From Daphnia pulex (Eukaryota; Arthropoda; Branchiopoda; Diplostraca; Daphniidae): a DNA stretch of 64,000 nucleotides. The stretch is taken from contig NC_060024.1 in the NCBI RefSeq assembly GCF_021134715.1, positions 6,076,001 to 6,140,000 on the forward strand. Reading direction: 5' to 3'. Positions 1 through 11,880 of the stretch are shown here, one piece after another. The first letter of the stretch is position 1. Each line of letters opens with the position of its first letter. Under the pieces are notes generated by a model, which saw nothing but the letters and a program-made list of their open reading frames with translations, was not told the DNA's origin and searched no databases. Both the position numbers and the translations under genes were made by a program.

Positions 1-3000
1 AGACAGTTGCTGGCGGATGAGTGCTAATTTTCGAATGCGACCAACAGTCCAGTCGCCAGTCATGGCTGCTTGAATGACATCTTCGGATGGCTCATGGTTG
101 GGCTTCTTCCAGACATCTTGGTCGGCACAAGCGATTAATGCTCGCAAGAAACTTTGAACATTGACATTCAATTCTCGAGTTATCCAGTTGCAACGAATCG
201 CCAACAGAAGCTCGTCGATGATTCTAACGCCGGATCGAGTTGATAAGACTGTGCGTATGATGACGGTTAAAAAGCGCCATGACACTCGAAGACGGGAATC
301 GGAACTTAGAAGGAATTGCAGGAAATCCCGGATGTCGTGCGGATTGTTCTTGTGCTGTTGGATAAAGAGCTCGGCCACTCGTTCGAAGAAGAACATGAAT
401 TTTTGGTGATCTTGAAATAGTAATTCGACTGTTTCGGCACTGGGTGCCATTAAATGGAGGAACTGGCCTTCTTCTGCACTCAGGGGATGAGTGCAACTTG
501 AGCAACGCCCTGCATTGGCGACATTTTCTTCTAGCAGTACGATGGAATTATTTGTGGGACATTCTCTCAGAATGTTAGCAAGTTCTTTAGGAGAATCACA
601 AGTTGACGTGCTCTTAAGCAATGCGTACAAATCGGCCTGGCGGACGAATCTTCTTGCTTCGTTTCCAGTAGCAACTCTTGGCCGAATGATCGAAGTGACA
701 ACCAACTCCGTCAGTTTCTCAAAGAGTTTCTTGGGCGTCGAAACTTGCAAATCCGGAAGTTTAATTTTCGACTCGGGATCAAATAACAAGACACATTTCA
801 TGATTCTCAAGCCCAGCCAAACTTGTGGCAAGTCGTCGACGCGATCCAGCAAACTCGACAGGGCCGGACTCACCTAAAAGAGAACCAGAATGTTAAGTAA
901 TTGCAACACATGTAACAGCAAACGAACGAAAATGCATACTTCGATGGATGAAACTGCTTGCATAAATTTCCCTTGAGAATTGAGGGTATCTGAAGAAGCC
1001 AATGAGGCGAGTGACAAACGAGTCGCAGTCTCCGTGAAAAATGTCCAGTTACGCATCCGGCCAGTAGCACTGCCCCAAATGTCACCATCAGTCACATCCG
1101 CCTTGGCGAACGACGCAATGCTGGCCAGTTCAAGAGCAGCAACCACATCAGCTTCGCGCTGTTCCCACTCGATGAAAAAATTCTTCGGATCTTCAAACAT
1201 ATTGTCCACGATATAACTCATCTTCGACAAGGGCAATTTTTTCAAACAGTGGTGTAAATGTGGAGGGATACGAAGTAAAAACCAATCTAGGAAATAAGCC
1301 TTAATAAAACGCAATTAAAATTAGTTTGAGTTTATCAAAAATGTAAAAAATTGAAACCATACTTCTTTAATTTCCTGTGATTTTGCATCTTCGCTTTTAG
1401 AGACACGATCAAGAAGCCACTGTAACGGTCCGTTAAGATGGGTGTCGAAAGACGCCAGTAAGCGACCGAAGGGTTGCGTGCAAGTGCGGAAACCAATTGG
1501 CATTTGGACAAGGGAATCGGATGAATTGAGCGACATCAGTCGGTCAGGATAGTTGGCGTTGACGAAATCACACCACAGCTTTGTTGAGGACTGGTCAGAA
1601 ATGCGCCAGACGTCACTGACGAGTAAAAGATGAGCCAGTGGATTGCTGATTTTGTGTTTGAAAACACCCCACAGGCCTTCTGTTAACGACGACGATGAAT
1701 CGAAACTGGCGTCGTTTACGGCATCGACCACGTTCCAGGTAATTTGGTTCTTCATTAGCTGTGCCAGCAAACACTCTATTTTTTAAAAATAATTCATTGT
1801 CAGTATTTACCAGTAAAAAGTTAACATTCGGCTTACCTTTCAGTAATTCAATCAAGAGTTGATTGCCCTGCAGTCCCAAGGCCGTCCGTACACCACTGTA
1901 GAACTGGCCCAAGCTTAAACGTAAGCTAGCCAGACTTGTTTGCAAAACTGGACCGAGCATTTCCAGCAGCAATGACTTGAAAGAATCAATCGACATTTTC
2001 TCGATAAAGCTCGACAAAGGTTGGTCAGAAGGCGATTGGACCAACTCCCTCAGCGAGATTTTATGCTGATCGGCTGGGCCACTTTGAACGACTTCGTCGA
2101 CGAAACAGTAATCCCAACTGTCACCAAACGAAAAGACCCAGTGGATACCAGCTGGACGAGGATCGACGTGAACGATGAAAATGACGCGGCATTCGGTTTT
2201 CTCAAAACGCTGTTCCACTTCGTACTTGGCCAGTTGAAATTGCTCGATCGGACCAGTCACAGCGTCGTACTGGACGAGAAGACAAAAGTCAGGATCGCTC
2301 AAATCTTCGTCACTGATCGATTCCAGCTGTCGTACGAGTTCAAGCTCAGTTTGGACGTCGAAAAGTTGGATCACGGCATGGTTAAAACGGGACGAGTTGA
2401 TCGGCTTAATCTCCAAATGGCGAAGGGTGTTGGTCATGACGACCATCCGTTTTGATTTTATATTCTGAAGAGCGTCATCGAGGCTTTCCAAAACAAAGCT
2501 GTGACGGTATCGTCGGCAGACGCCCTGCAATTCCGGATGGCGGGTGATGGAATCACGTTCCAACTTGATCATGGCCATTGGGTTGACAGCTCGCATCCAG
2601 ATGGAATTTGCACTGTTGGTATCCTCTTCTTCGTCTTGTTCAACTTCCATAGGAATGCCTCTGTCTTGCAAATGAAGAGCTAGCGAGGCGAAAGATTCTT
2701 CGTGGTATCCAGAAATAAGTTTCTGTCTCTTGATCGCCTCTGGAACAGCAAGCCAGACGGAATGGGATTCGATACCGTGGAGCCAAGTCTGCCCGGCGTC
2801 ATCCAGAAGGTGCGACGGCCTCAATTCATGCTTTTCAAATCTGGACAAGATGGCTGGAGACATTAACTCTCGATTGAGTGCTACGTCGGTATCCTGCAGG
2901 GCGATGATTCGAAAGGGGCCGCTGGGAAGAGCAATGGCTCGGATGGAAGGACCGAGGGCGATCTGAGTCATGGTAACCTCTCCCTGGGCCCAGTACTGTT

Positions 3001-6000
3001 GATTGAGGACCATGTAAAGGGATTCGAAGAGTTGGTCGGCGTGGCAAAGGATGAGCACGCCACCCGTCCGGATGGCTTGTTCCACTTGGCGCAATTTTCT
3101 CGTCACGGCTGTAACTTGTAGATCGCCGGGGAAACAGGAACCGAAGAGAACGTTCCAGCTCATGCCATTTTCCAATTTACTTTTGACGTGGCGGTTGAGC
3201 AGTTGTAAACCAATCAGAGATCGGTTGAGAATCATCAAATGTCTGGCGATGTGAATCGATAGCGGTTTAGAAGAATCCTGGATGTTCGAGACGATGAGAT
3301 CCAGTGGTGACGTAATTGGTATGGTCATCACGTTCATTCGGAGGTAGTCCGCCATGCAATTCCTGACCAGATTTCGGGCTTTTTCATGGCCACCAAAGTT
3401 TCGAATAACCGACTGAATTAAGAAATGTTGTGAAATATTCAGTTCACGAAAGTCTTCCATCTGGTTGGCCGATTCAAACACAGAGCAGACGAAATTCTTG
3501 ACGCAGAAGAAAAAATCTCTCATGGAGAAGAAATGTCCGCCACCAATGTCTTCTCTTTTATCCAATTCTTCGTAGGTATTGACGATACTTGTTAGACTTT
3601 CCGTCAACATGTAACGGATGCGCTTTCTTTTCGATTCTTTCACGTACTTGGCGATTAAAGAATCGGCCAACTGTTCGGCCGATCCCAGTAGATCCTTCTT
3701 GTCGGCTTGCGTACGTAAAATCAGGATACCGCGATTCACCTGGGCGGCGTCCACCACCCAATTACTGAGGGCAACTACCGAGTAGGGGGATTGTTGCTTT
3801 TCGCCGGATGTCAAAACTGATTGGCGTTCTAGTTCGGCGTGCAACACTTTGATTGGTTTTTCTGGCGACATGTCAGCCAGGCCGAGTTCATCCAGCACCA
3901 CCATGGCCAGCATAGTCTTCGGGTCAACACTGAGTCGCTGGGCTGATTCGAAAAGAGCTTTGAATCCGGAAGATGTTGAAAGTGGAGAGCACTGGAAATA
4001 AAGTTCAGTGATGGCCGGCAAATCTCCTAAACTGTGACGTAGCGTGTGGTTGCCAGGAGATAAAACCAGCTTGAGGATTTCCACTGACAAAGATTTTGAT
4101 GATCCAGGGCGTCCAACAATAATCAAGAAAATTCCTAAATTTTTAATAAGAATACATTTTTAATAAGAAAAGAAGAAATTATTATATATTATATAGATAA
4201 TAATTACCATTTAAAACGCAAACGTACAAGGCGAAAAGATTCTCGCAAAGGGCGTCGTTCAACGCAATGGCGCCGGAACCAATGGAAGCACCGTGTGCCT
4301 GCTCGTACAGCATTTTGGCGATAATTCTGGACACTTCAGCCATATTCTTGGATGCGGTTTGATTTTTTCCAAAGACATTCTCCAAGAATATCTTACGATT
4401 ACGGAATCGGAAAGCGTAGACTAGATAGATGGTCAAATCAGATGCTTTTGCCACATCAATTTGCGACAATTTTTGCCCAGCCAGAGATTGACAGAACCAG
4501 CGGAAGAGTTGAACTGCTCGGGTGGCATCACGAAGAGACACGGCCGACTCTGGATCGACACTCAATGCTCTTGCTACTCGGTGACTCTTTTGAATGAGGC
4601 CGGAGAACCATGTGACGCAGGCCGGGAAGAAGATGGATATTGGTAGTCCGTGTTGACAGATTTCATCAATGTAAGTGTCTTCAGCCTCGCTGCAAAGATG
4701 TCCAAAGTCGTAGATGTGATCGTAGAAGGCGATTGGTAACTCGTTGACGCGGTAAACCAAGTCGCCAGTAGTGCGGGCGCTGGCGCCATTTCCATCTTGG
4801 GTCGTCTGGGTAAAGCGAAAAGCCAATCCGACAGCGGCTTCCTTATCGGCCTCTTGCAGAAATCGGTAAGGATTGGCAGCGCCCATCAAATGTAAATTTT
4901 TCGGCAAAACAGTTCCGTGACAGTGGCGATCGAGCATCAACTCTTTGAAGAAAGCGATGACAGGAGGATCGGCCGTGTTCATTTCGTCGAAAAAGAGGAA
5001 CACTTGAGCTTCGGGATTCACCATGACAATAGTTACGGCACATTCAATGCTCTCTTTGACATGCTGGATGGACGTCCCGCTGTTGACGTTGAACACTTCG
5101 AATGTATGTCCCAGTAACGTCTGAATCAGGAAGCGGAATAGAGCGCTTTTGCCAACGCCAGCTTCTCCAAAAGCTACTACCGGTAGGCCACAGCGAATCC
5201 GATAAAGGGCGAACATCATTTTCGTGATATTATCACCCGTCAGCACGTACCTTGAATAAGAGTCCTTGTATTAAAAAAATGTTTTCTCAACAATGTTTTT
5301 AAAAAATGTTAAAATTTACCCTTGTTCTTTTCCTGTGAGTTCGAGCAAACGTTGACTAGCAGGAGTGTTTTTGGGGTGGCTGTCCATTTGATGAACTTTT
5401 GAGATACTAGTGGCGGTTCCATCTAGGAGCAAGAGAGACCTCATGGCATTGAGAATGACTTCGGTGCCTTCCGGGTTTTCCATTAAATTTCTACATCCGC
5501 GGAGTTCTTGGAAACGGAGACACTGCTGCTGCAGAATGGGCAGCAAGCAGGTGTGAAACATATTTTTCAAAGCGTCCGCGTCACGTCCGACAATGTTCAT
5601 CCCGGTGACTAATCCGTGCTCATCGAGTCCGAGCAGAAACATTGCCCTTTGACGATTGGTCCAGTCCATTTCGGCCAGTTTTTTTCCATGATTGACCATC
5701 GACCAGCAACGGGCAATGCTGTCATTGGCCACTTTAAGTAACATGTTGAAAACATTGAGTTTGAAGACTCGAGCCAAATCTTCGCGCTCAAACAGGTGCA
5801 CAGCAGAGCCATTAAACCACATACTGTGAATCATGGCAGAGATATGGCGATAAAGGAAGGAGGCCATTGCGTTTAGAGCTGTGAAAGTGGGAGCAGTTCG
5901 ATTTTCTGGATGCTGGAAGGCGGCCACTAAAAGATCGAAGGTTAGTTCGTCTGGAAAAGGCACTGCCGAAATGGTTTCGGGTTCTAAACAAATATTGTCC

Positions 6001-9000
6001 CACGCATTCAATCCGCCTTGTCCATCTTCCTTAAGCCGCAGAAATTTGCCAGCAGCTACAAGAGCGTTGGAGCGATTGATGGAAATTGGTTGACCAACAA
6101 CTAGTGGCATCTCGGCTAAATCATAGGTGAAAAGAGACCTTTCGCATTCACAAATCTTATGTTTACCTGCGCAAAAAAATGGGTCAAGTTAGTTTTTAAT
6201 TTTTAAGTATTTTTAAGTTAACTTACCCAAGTAAGCAATGATGGGAAATTCATTCACTCCGAAAGGAGAGGCGAATTCCAGGGCGATGCTGGTCTGCGGG
6301 GAGATCAACCAAAATCCTAATTTGGCTTTTTTTGGATCGTAGAGAGCTCCATGGATGAGTAAAGAGATCAAAATGTCGTTGAACTCGAGGGAGACAGAAT
6401 GGGCGATATCCAAATGAAGATAGGCGAATCGTTTCCTCGATTGACTAGAAAGATTTTCGATTTTCTTCAAACTGGCCAGCAGTTCCTCGACGGAGCCGAT
6501 CCTCACACATATGCGATAATAATCAGGGGTTGGCACTAGATTCGATGCTTTTTGCATAGCTTGTTGACTCTTGCCGCAACCGGGCAATTTCGACGTGAAG
6601 AAATGAAGATTCGCTGCATTCGGCAAAAGACTAGAAAAGCACTGACGCAGTTGGTCAGTAGTGAAGTTGATCTCTAGCAGACGATCGGAAATGAGACCAA
6701 GGCGGGCACCGAGCGATTTCGTTGACTGGACACGGTGATGATGCTGAGCTAGTAGCAAGAGTTTGGTACGGCGTTCCGGCAAGACTCGATCAACTCCATC
6801 TCGCACGGCACTAGCGCCGGCGACGGTAAGCCTCTCGACATGAACAATAATGAAAAAGTCTTTTTCAACATTAGCTACAGACCAAATTTTCATGAATCGT
6901 TCGACTTCCAGCTTGTCCGTGTTTGTCGTCACGAAAAGGATTCGGCTGGGCTCTAATGGTTGGCGAGTCAGTGAAATGTAGGCGGCCAAGGCACTTCCGA
7001 CCAGTAGTTCTCGTGAAACGTTCAAGATGACGACTGATTTGTCTATAAAATGAGACTTTAATGTTCGACCGTAAGAGATGAGGAATGCCGGGAGGGTGAG
7101 ATCTTGACTTCTCTCGTGGAAGACGGCTTCAATTAGTCGGTGCAGATCACGAAGAATTTGAAACAGCTGAGCGGTTGACAGCCAACCCGTTGTGTCGCTG
7201 ATGCGAGGTGCTTCTTGAACCAGTTGATTGACTAGTGATTCCATTTTGACTGTCGCCGAAGGCAGGAGAATTTTCAAAATTGAGAGGACATCTTCTATTT
7301 GGTTCCGGCCAATCAAATCGGCCAACTGGAGAAGGTAACCGCGAGAGAAGAGCGCTAAAAGTGACATTTCTTCGATTTCTTTCCACCGTTGATTCCATTC
7401 TGCAAGCTTGGCACTCAGTCCATCAATCTCCTTTTCCAAATCTGCCAATTCAATGACGATCCGCTTGCGGAAAGTATAAGAGATGCATCCGGAAGCGAAA
7501 AGAAGACCAAACACTTCGGAAAGTTGCTCGATTTGTCCGACGTTTCGTCTGGTTCGACCCACCAAGTCTTCCGTATTGTGACTGCCGTCCGCCACAGAAA
7601 TGTCCACTGCCATATCCAGCAGCTGGAAAGCTTGTTTGAGTTCTTCCATTGAAAGCGATCCAGTCGGTTCTAAGCGGATTTCGATCGAGTAGGATTCGCT
7701 TTGAGGATCGATAACAACTGTGCGGAGCTTGGCCAGTTTTTCTTTGGCATCTTCAGATGGTGAAATTATACTGGCGCGAACAGCAGCTTGAATTTCGGGA
7801 AGCATGTTAGCCAGCCATTTGCAATCAATCGGCTGAACGCGGCCAGAAAGGCGCTGGGCGAAACGTTCTTCTGAAACCCGAACAACTTTCAATAGATCCC
7901 GATACGTTTTGAACTTGTTCTGTAGAAAAGGTGCGATTCGAGTCCGAAGTGTCTGGAGTTGACCTGCAAAACGGACAGCATGAATAGATTTAGATCAAAT
8001 GAAGAAATAACTGAATTACCGTATGCAACAAGCAAAGTGCCCTGTAGAATTTTCCCCATGGCTTCCATGTCATTTTCGTTTTTCTCTCTCAGCCATTCAA
8101 TAAGAGGGGAAGAATTTCCGTCCGTTACTAAAGAACTAACAAACTGCATCGCCTCTCGGGTTTCTGGCCGTTCTGAATCGATGTTGAGATCTTCCTGCAA
8201 AATCCTGAGGATTCCTTTTTCTGTGATTTGCGCCAGAGTCATTGTTTCCCACTGATTCAACAAATTACTCTGGACAAAATGATACATATTTTCTATTGGG
8301 CCTCGTTCGCAGATGGTGAAGAACCGAAGGGCCGTCACGAATGGACTAATAAAGTGTCGCAGCTCTTGAAGGGTTTTGAAATTTCGGTAAGCTACAGAAA
8401 CACCTTCGATTACTAGGCCATGTAAATGTTTTCGCGAAAGAACATCGGGATCGGGAGATATCATGATAATTTCTTCCATTTGCTTGAATGATGCGGTGCC
8501 TTCTGCAACAGTGCGGGCCAAGTCCTTGGCGGAAATAATAAAAAAATAAATCAAATGAAATTATTAAAAATTATTAAAAATTTAACGGCTCACCTTCCAT
8601 TCGGAGGCACATTCGCATACAAGGACGTGAAAATCTTCTTTGGACAACGGATACCTCTCCGACACCGTTGAATCCGATACTTCTTCTTCCATGAAAACGA
8701 CACAGCCTTTGATGCCTTGCAGATCCTTGACCATTGGTTTCCATACTTTGTTCATGAATAATGAACATTCTCTGATTTCAAACAGCCACTGAGCGTCTGT
8801 CATTTGCATAGGTAACGACAAATCCAGTGCTTCTTTCAAGGTTAGACTACTTCTCGCAGAATCGACTGCCTTCAGGTATCCCTCCTCCCACTCTAGCGGA
8901 TGTAAGATTTGGATAGTTTCGGATGCAATGACATCTTCTTCGCCGTCTTCCAAATGTTCGTCGCTTTCGGCTTCTCTAGTGGTGACTACATTTAAACGAG

Positions 9001-11877
9001 CAAATCTACTGTAGAGTAACACGAACAGCTTACGGCGACCTCGCAATTCTTGGACCTCTTGACGGAAGTCGGCTTGCTTCCGCTCTGTGAAGCCAACACC
9101 TTTCAGACAGTCAAGCACTTGTGGGTCCTGAAAATGACGAAACAAAATTATTAATCATTTTTTCTGAAGAGGAGGAATGTGTATCTACCTGAAGAATAGC
9201 AAATTCAATTATAGGAATGCTTCTGCTTTGAATTTTGTTGAGGATTTCTTCCAACTGATCGAAATGATTCTCCAGTTTCTCGACAATTTCCTTTGTATCT
9301 CCTTTGCGGAAAGGCTTCAAAACTTTGTCCACGCAAGCACCAGGTTTCTTGAGAATCGAATGCAGGTTCTGGAAAAATTTTCTAGGCAATTTGCTCATAG
9401 CATTTTGAAGATCAGCGATGCTGGGGCATACGAGAAAGGGAGTGTCTTCTCGCTGCGCCAATCCCAGTAGAATGAGTTTCAATGAAGGAACATCCTGAAA
9501 GAAGCCCAATTTCACATGTTTAGCTGCCATGTCCAGCACTTTGGATTCGATCAGTTTTTTAGTCTGCGGGAAATTTTTGAGGCCGCTTTCTTCCAGTTCG
9601 GCAAAGAATCGATATTCTTCCTTGTTAAAATTGGATGTTTCTTTCAATTTCAGACAGGCAATCTCTTCGACGACGGGCACTACAACTGGCAACATGTAAA
9701 TGGGAGTGCAACAAGCCAGTTTCACCAAGTTCGAAATACTCTGATTGAAAATGAACTTGATAGACTCATCGAATACAATCTTCTCTTTTTCTCCTCCTCC
9801 ATTCACACCAGCAATTTCTTTGGGTAGAAAAGTTTGATGGGCGTCGCTCATAAAATCAGACCGAAGAATTCTTCTCAAGTCTTCGATGCTAGTCTTGTGT
9901 ATCAGAAGATGTTTCAGCAGAAGTGGATCCAGAAGTTGCTTGTACTTGGGACTTTTGGTCAAGATTGGTCGCAGATGAAAGTAAAGTTCGTCAATGTCGT
10001 TCCACTGAATTAAAAAATCGACAACTCGAGCAGCGCTTTCTGAGTTATCCAGCAATACTTCAGGGATTTCTTCTAGGCTCTTGAGTATGGACTGAAACAG
10101 CTCCTTGCGTTGGTATCTTTTGATAGCTGCTGAATGACGATTGATGCGGAACAGAATCCACCAAAATTCACGCCCAGCCCGGATGGCAATTTTCTCCAAA
10201 ATGTCATTAAAATCTTGGTGATTGAATTTTACATTAGTAATGAAGTTATGCAAATATTTCGAGAATTCTTTGCTTTTGAGCTCCAACACTTCTCTTAATT
10301 TTGGCGAATAAATATCCATCTTGTAAACTCCTATTAGCAACAGGATCAGCAGGTCAAAATTTACTTGCAGTTCTGGTTTCTGAATCCACTCGTTAAGAAA
10401 CTGCCGAAAACCATCGGAAGAGCAAGCGCCTGCAGTTGTCGTTATCTTTTGCACAGAATCAACCAGAAAATCGAAAGCACGATTCCAATCTAAACATTAA
10501 TAAAGAATGTTAATCACTACTAATGGTAATATGGTGTACAACATGATAATTAATACCTGGTAATAAGTTTTCACATGTGTGGTTGAAAACAATGTTGAAA
10601 AACTCGAATGCTATTCTTTCTCTAGGCTCTGATTTCTGATTAAACGTTTTCAAGTTTCTCAAAAATTTTGAAATCACGGATCTATTGGATTTGGTCTTGA
10701 AAATAAAAAAATGCCACGTGTCAGGAAGTAATTCGTCCGTCCGGTTGTCCCGCTGCCCATCTCCTTCATATTCGATTGTATTATCATCGGTAGTAGTGTG
10801 CACAAATTTGAATTTTGAGCGAATCTGCGAAGGGACCGGAATAATTCCCTTGAATATCCGCAAGTCCGCGTTGATTTCAATGACTGATTCAAATTTTCCT
10901 TGAGGATGTGCCCATTCTCCTAAATGTTTATCTTCTCCAATTATCTCCAAGATATGATTTTCAATCAACGGTGCTGCAATGTATACGGTAGCTGTTAATG
11001 CAGACGATTCTTCAACCAATACATTATTGACATTTGAGTCGGTCTCCACTTCAATTTCTTCTCCATCAAAAGTTGGTGAGAGTTCTTCCGTTTCCACTTT
11101 TATGGATGCTCTCTCTTCTAATAAGCTGCTTGCCGGTTCTTCGAATCTTTCCTTACCGATCTCGGACACATCATCGTCGGTATCAGGTGCTGCAACGCAT
11201 ACTATAGCTGCCAATGCAGGTTCTTCAACTTTAACCAATACTACATTATTGGCATTTGAGTCGGTCTCCTCGTCAATTTCTATTCCATCAAACGTTGGTG
11301 AGAGTTCTTGCGTTTCTACTTTGATAGATGCTCTCTTTTCTAATACGTTGATGGCAGGCTCTTCGAATCCTTTCCTACCGATCTCGGACACGTCATCATC
11401 GGTTTCCGAATCAATTGTAATTAAATCAGCTGGATCTTCGGTTAAGTCAATTAATTCAATTTCGTCCACAGGCAGGCTCGGATTTCTATTGAAGTTCACC
11501 TTCTTTTCAACAGCATTGCTGGTATCTGATGTCGCAGGAACAGAAGAGGAATCTCGGTCTTCAACCCCGATTTCAATTTTGATGTTAACATTTTTCACAT
11601 TCTTGAATTCTGGAGAGTGACAGCAGGAATTTCGATCATCTCTAATCAAGATGTTATCTTCCTCATCATGTTTAGTTTTGGATTCAGAAGCTTTGGCATT
11701 GGACTCCAGCTGATCGTCAACCTCGATTTCTATTTTTATACAGCCTTGATGGGGGTAGAATGTGACGTCTTCTTCCACTTTCTGAATCTTCTTTGGTTTT
11801 GGAGAATTGTACAATTCTCGGTCATCAGTTTTGGTTTTGCCATCATTTTCCGGTCGTCTTTTTTCCCCTCCGCCCAT
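1..11877 (-). CDS. RNF213: RNF213/mysterin-like giant AAA+ E3 ligase (5' complete, 3' end outside window)
   Basis: Eleven exons were read by eye: 11877-10557, 10489-9189, 9127-8594, 8524-8020, 7963-6227, 6166-5320, 5250-4208, 4134-1837, 1775-1363, 1299-940 and 873 to the left edge. All junctions keep one frame, giving about 3,744 residues so far. Residues about 297-395 form a CBM20-like starch-binding domain, as in the N-terminal arm of vertebrate RNF213. A long helical region follows. A degenerate P-loop PGCGKS lies near residue 1680. The two active AAA units have Walker A GEAGVGKS with Walker B FLFFDEMNTAD (near 2110-2170), and GRPGSSKS with MVVLDELGLAD (near 2440-2510). In mammals the family ubiquitylates proteins and bacterial LPS and acts at lipid droplets. 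No RING or RZ finger is visible; both should lie beyond position 1. The ATG at 11877 follows a possible acceptor (ACAAAG), so a 5' UTR intron is likely. Confidence 0.9.
3300..4134 (-). other. RNF213-like exon 8 (5' part): second catalytic AAA+ unit (AAA4 equivalent)
   Basis: Walker A is GRPGSSKS, the distinctive RNF213 variant with an SSKS P-loop, followed by Walker B MVVLDELGLAD and a segment LSNWVVDAAQVNRG that resembles the sensor/arginine-finger region. The exon continues to 1837 and carries the remaining inactive AAA-like fold and the start of the E3 shell. Confidence 0.8.
4208..5250 (-). other. RNF213-like exon 7: first catalytic AAA+ unit (AAA3 equivalent)
   Basis: This exon carries Walker A GEAGVGKS and Walker B FLFFDEMNTAD. 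It is entered from exon 6 with two bases left over, so the acceptor must be TTATTCAAG/G at 5251/5250. The alternative acceptor 14 bp upstream would put a stop in frame. Human RNF213 has active ATPase motifs in its third and fourth AAA units only. This exon and the next carry the only two intact Walker A/B pairs seen here. Confidence 0.8.
10690..10990 (-). other. CBM20-like carbohydrate-binding domain of the RNF213-like protein
   Basis: The translated segment starts with a beta-strand-like VYIAAP, continues with HLGEWAHPQGKF (the 'lG.W' region of CBM20) and ends with KFKFVHT and IEYEGDGQRDNR, matching the CBM20 pattern of a YKF strand followed by a WE-x(n)-NR motif. It sits upstream of the AAA core, as in vertebrate RNF213. 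Binding to glycogen or starch-like glucan is inferred from the family only. Confidence 0.75.
10961..11404 (-). repeat. In-frame tandem duplication, about 222 bp (74 aa) x 2, in RNF213-like exon 1
   Basis: Two adjacent copies encode TDDDVSEIG, then FEEPA, ASIKVET, ELSPTFDG and ETDSN in the same order, with only scattered substitutions. The first copy (about 11183-11404) ends in VCVAAPD, an echo of the VYIAAPL that opens the CBM20 domain after the second copy (about 10961-11182). The acidic, low-complexity region looks disordered. Nucleotide similarity is also visible, so the duplication seems fairly recent. Confidence 0.85.
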
Positions 11878-11880
11878 TCC

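Noticed and set aside
5251-5264. Upstream acceptor (TTAATACAAG) for RNF213-like exon 7
   Set aside because: Using it puts the exon out of phase and gives an in-frame stop; the acceptor 14 bp downstream restores YVLTGDN.
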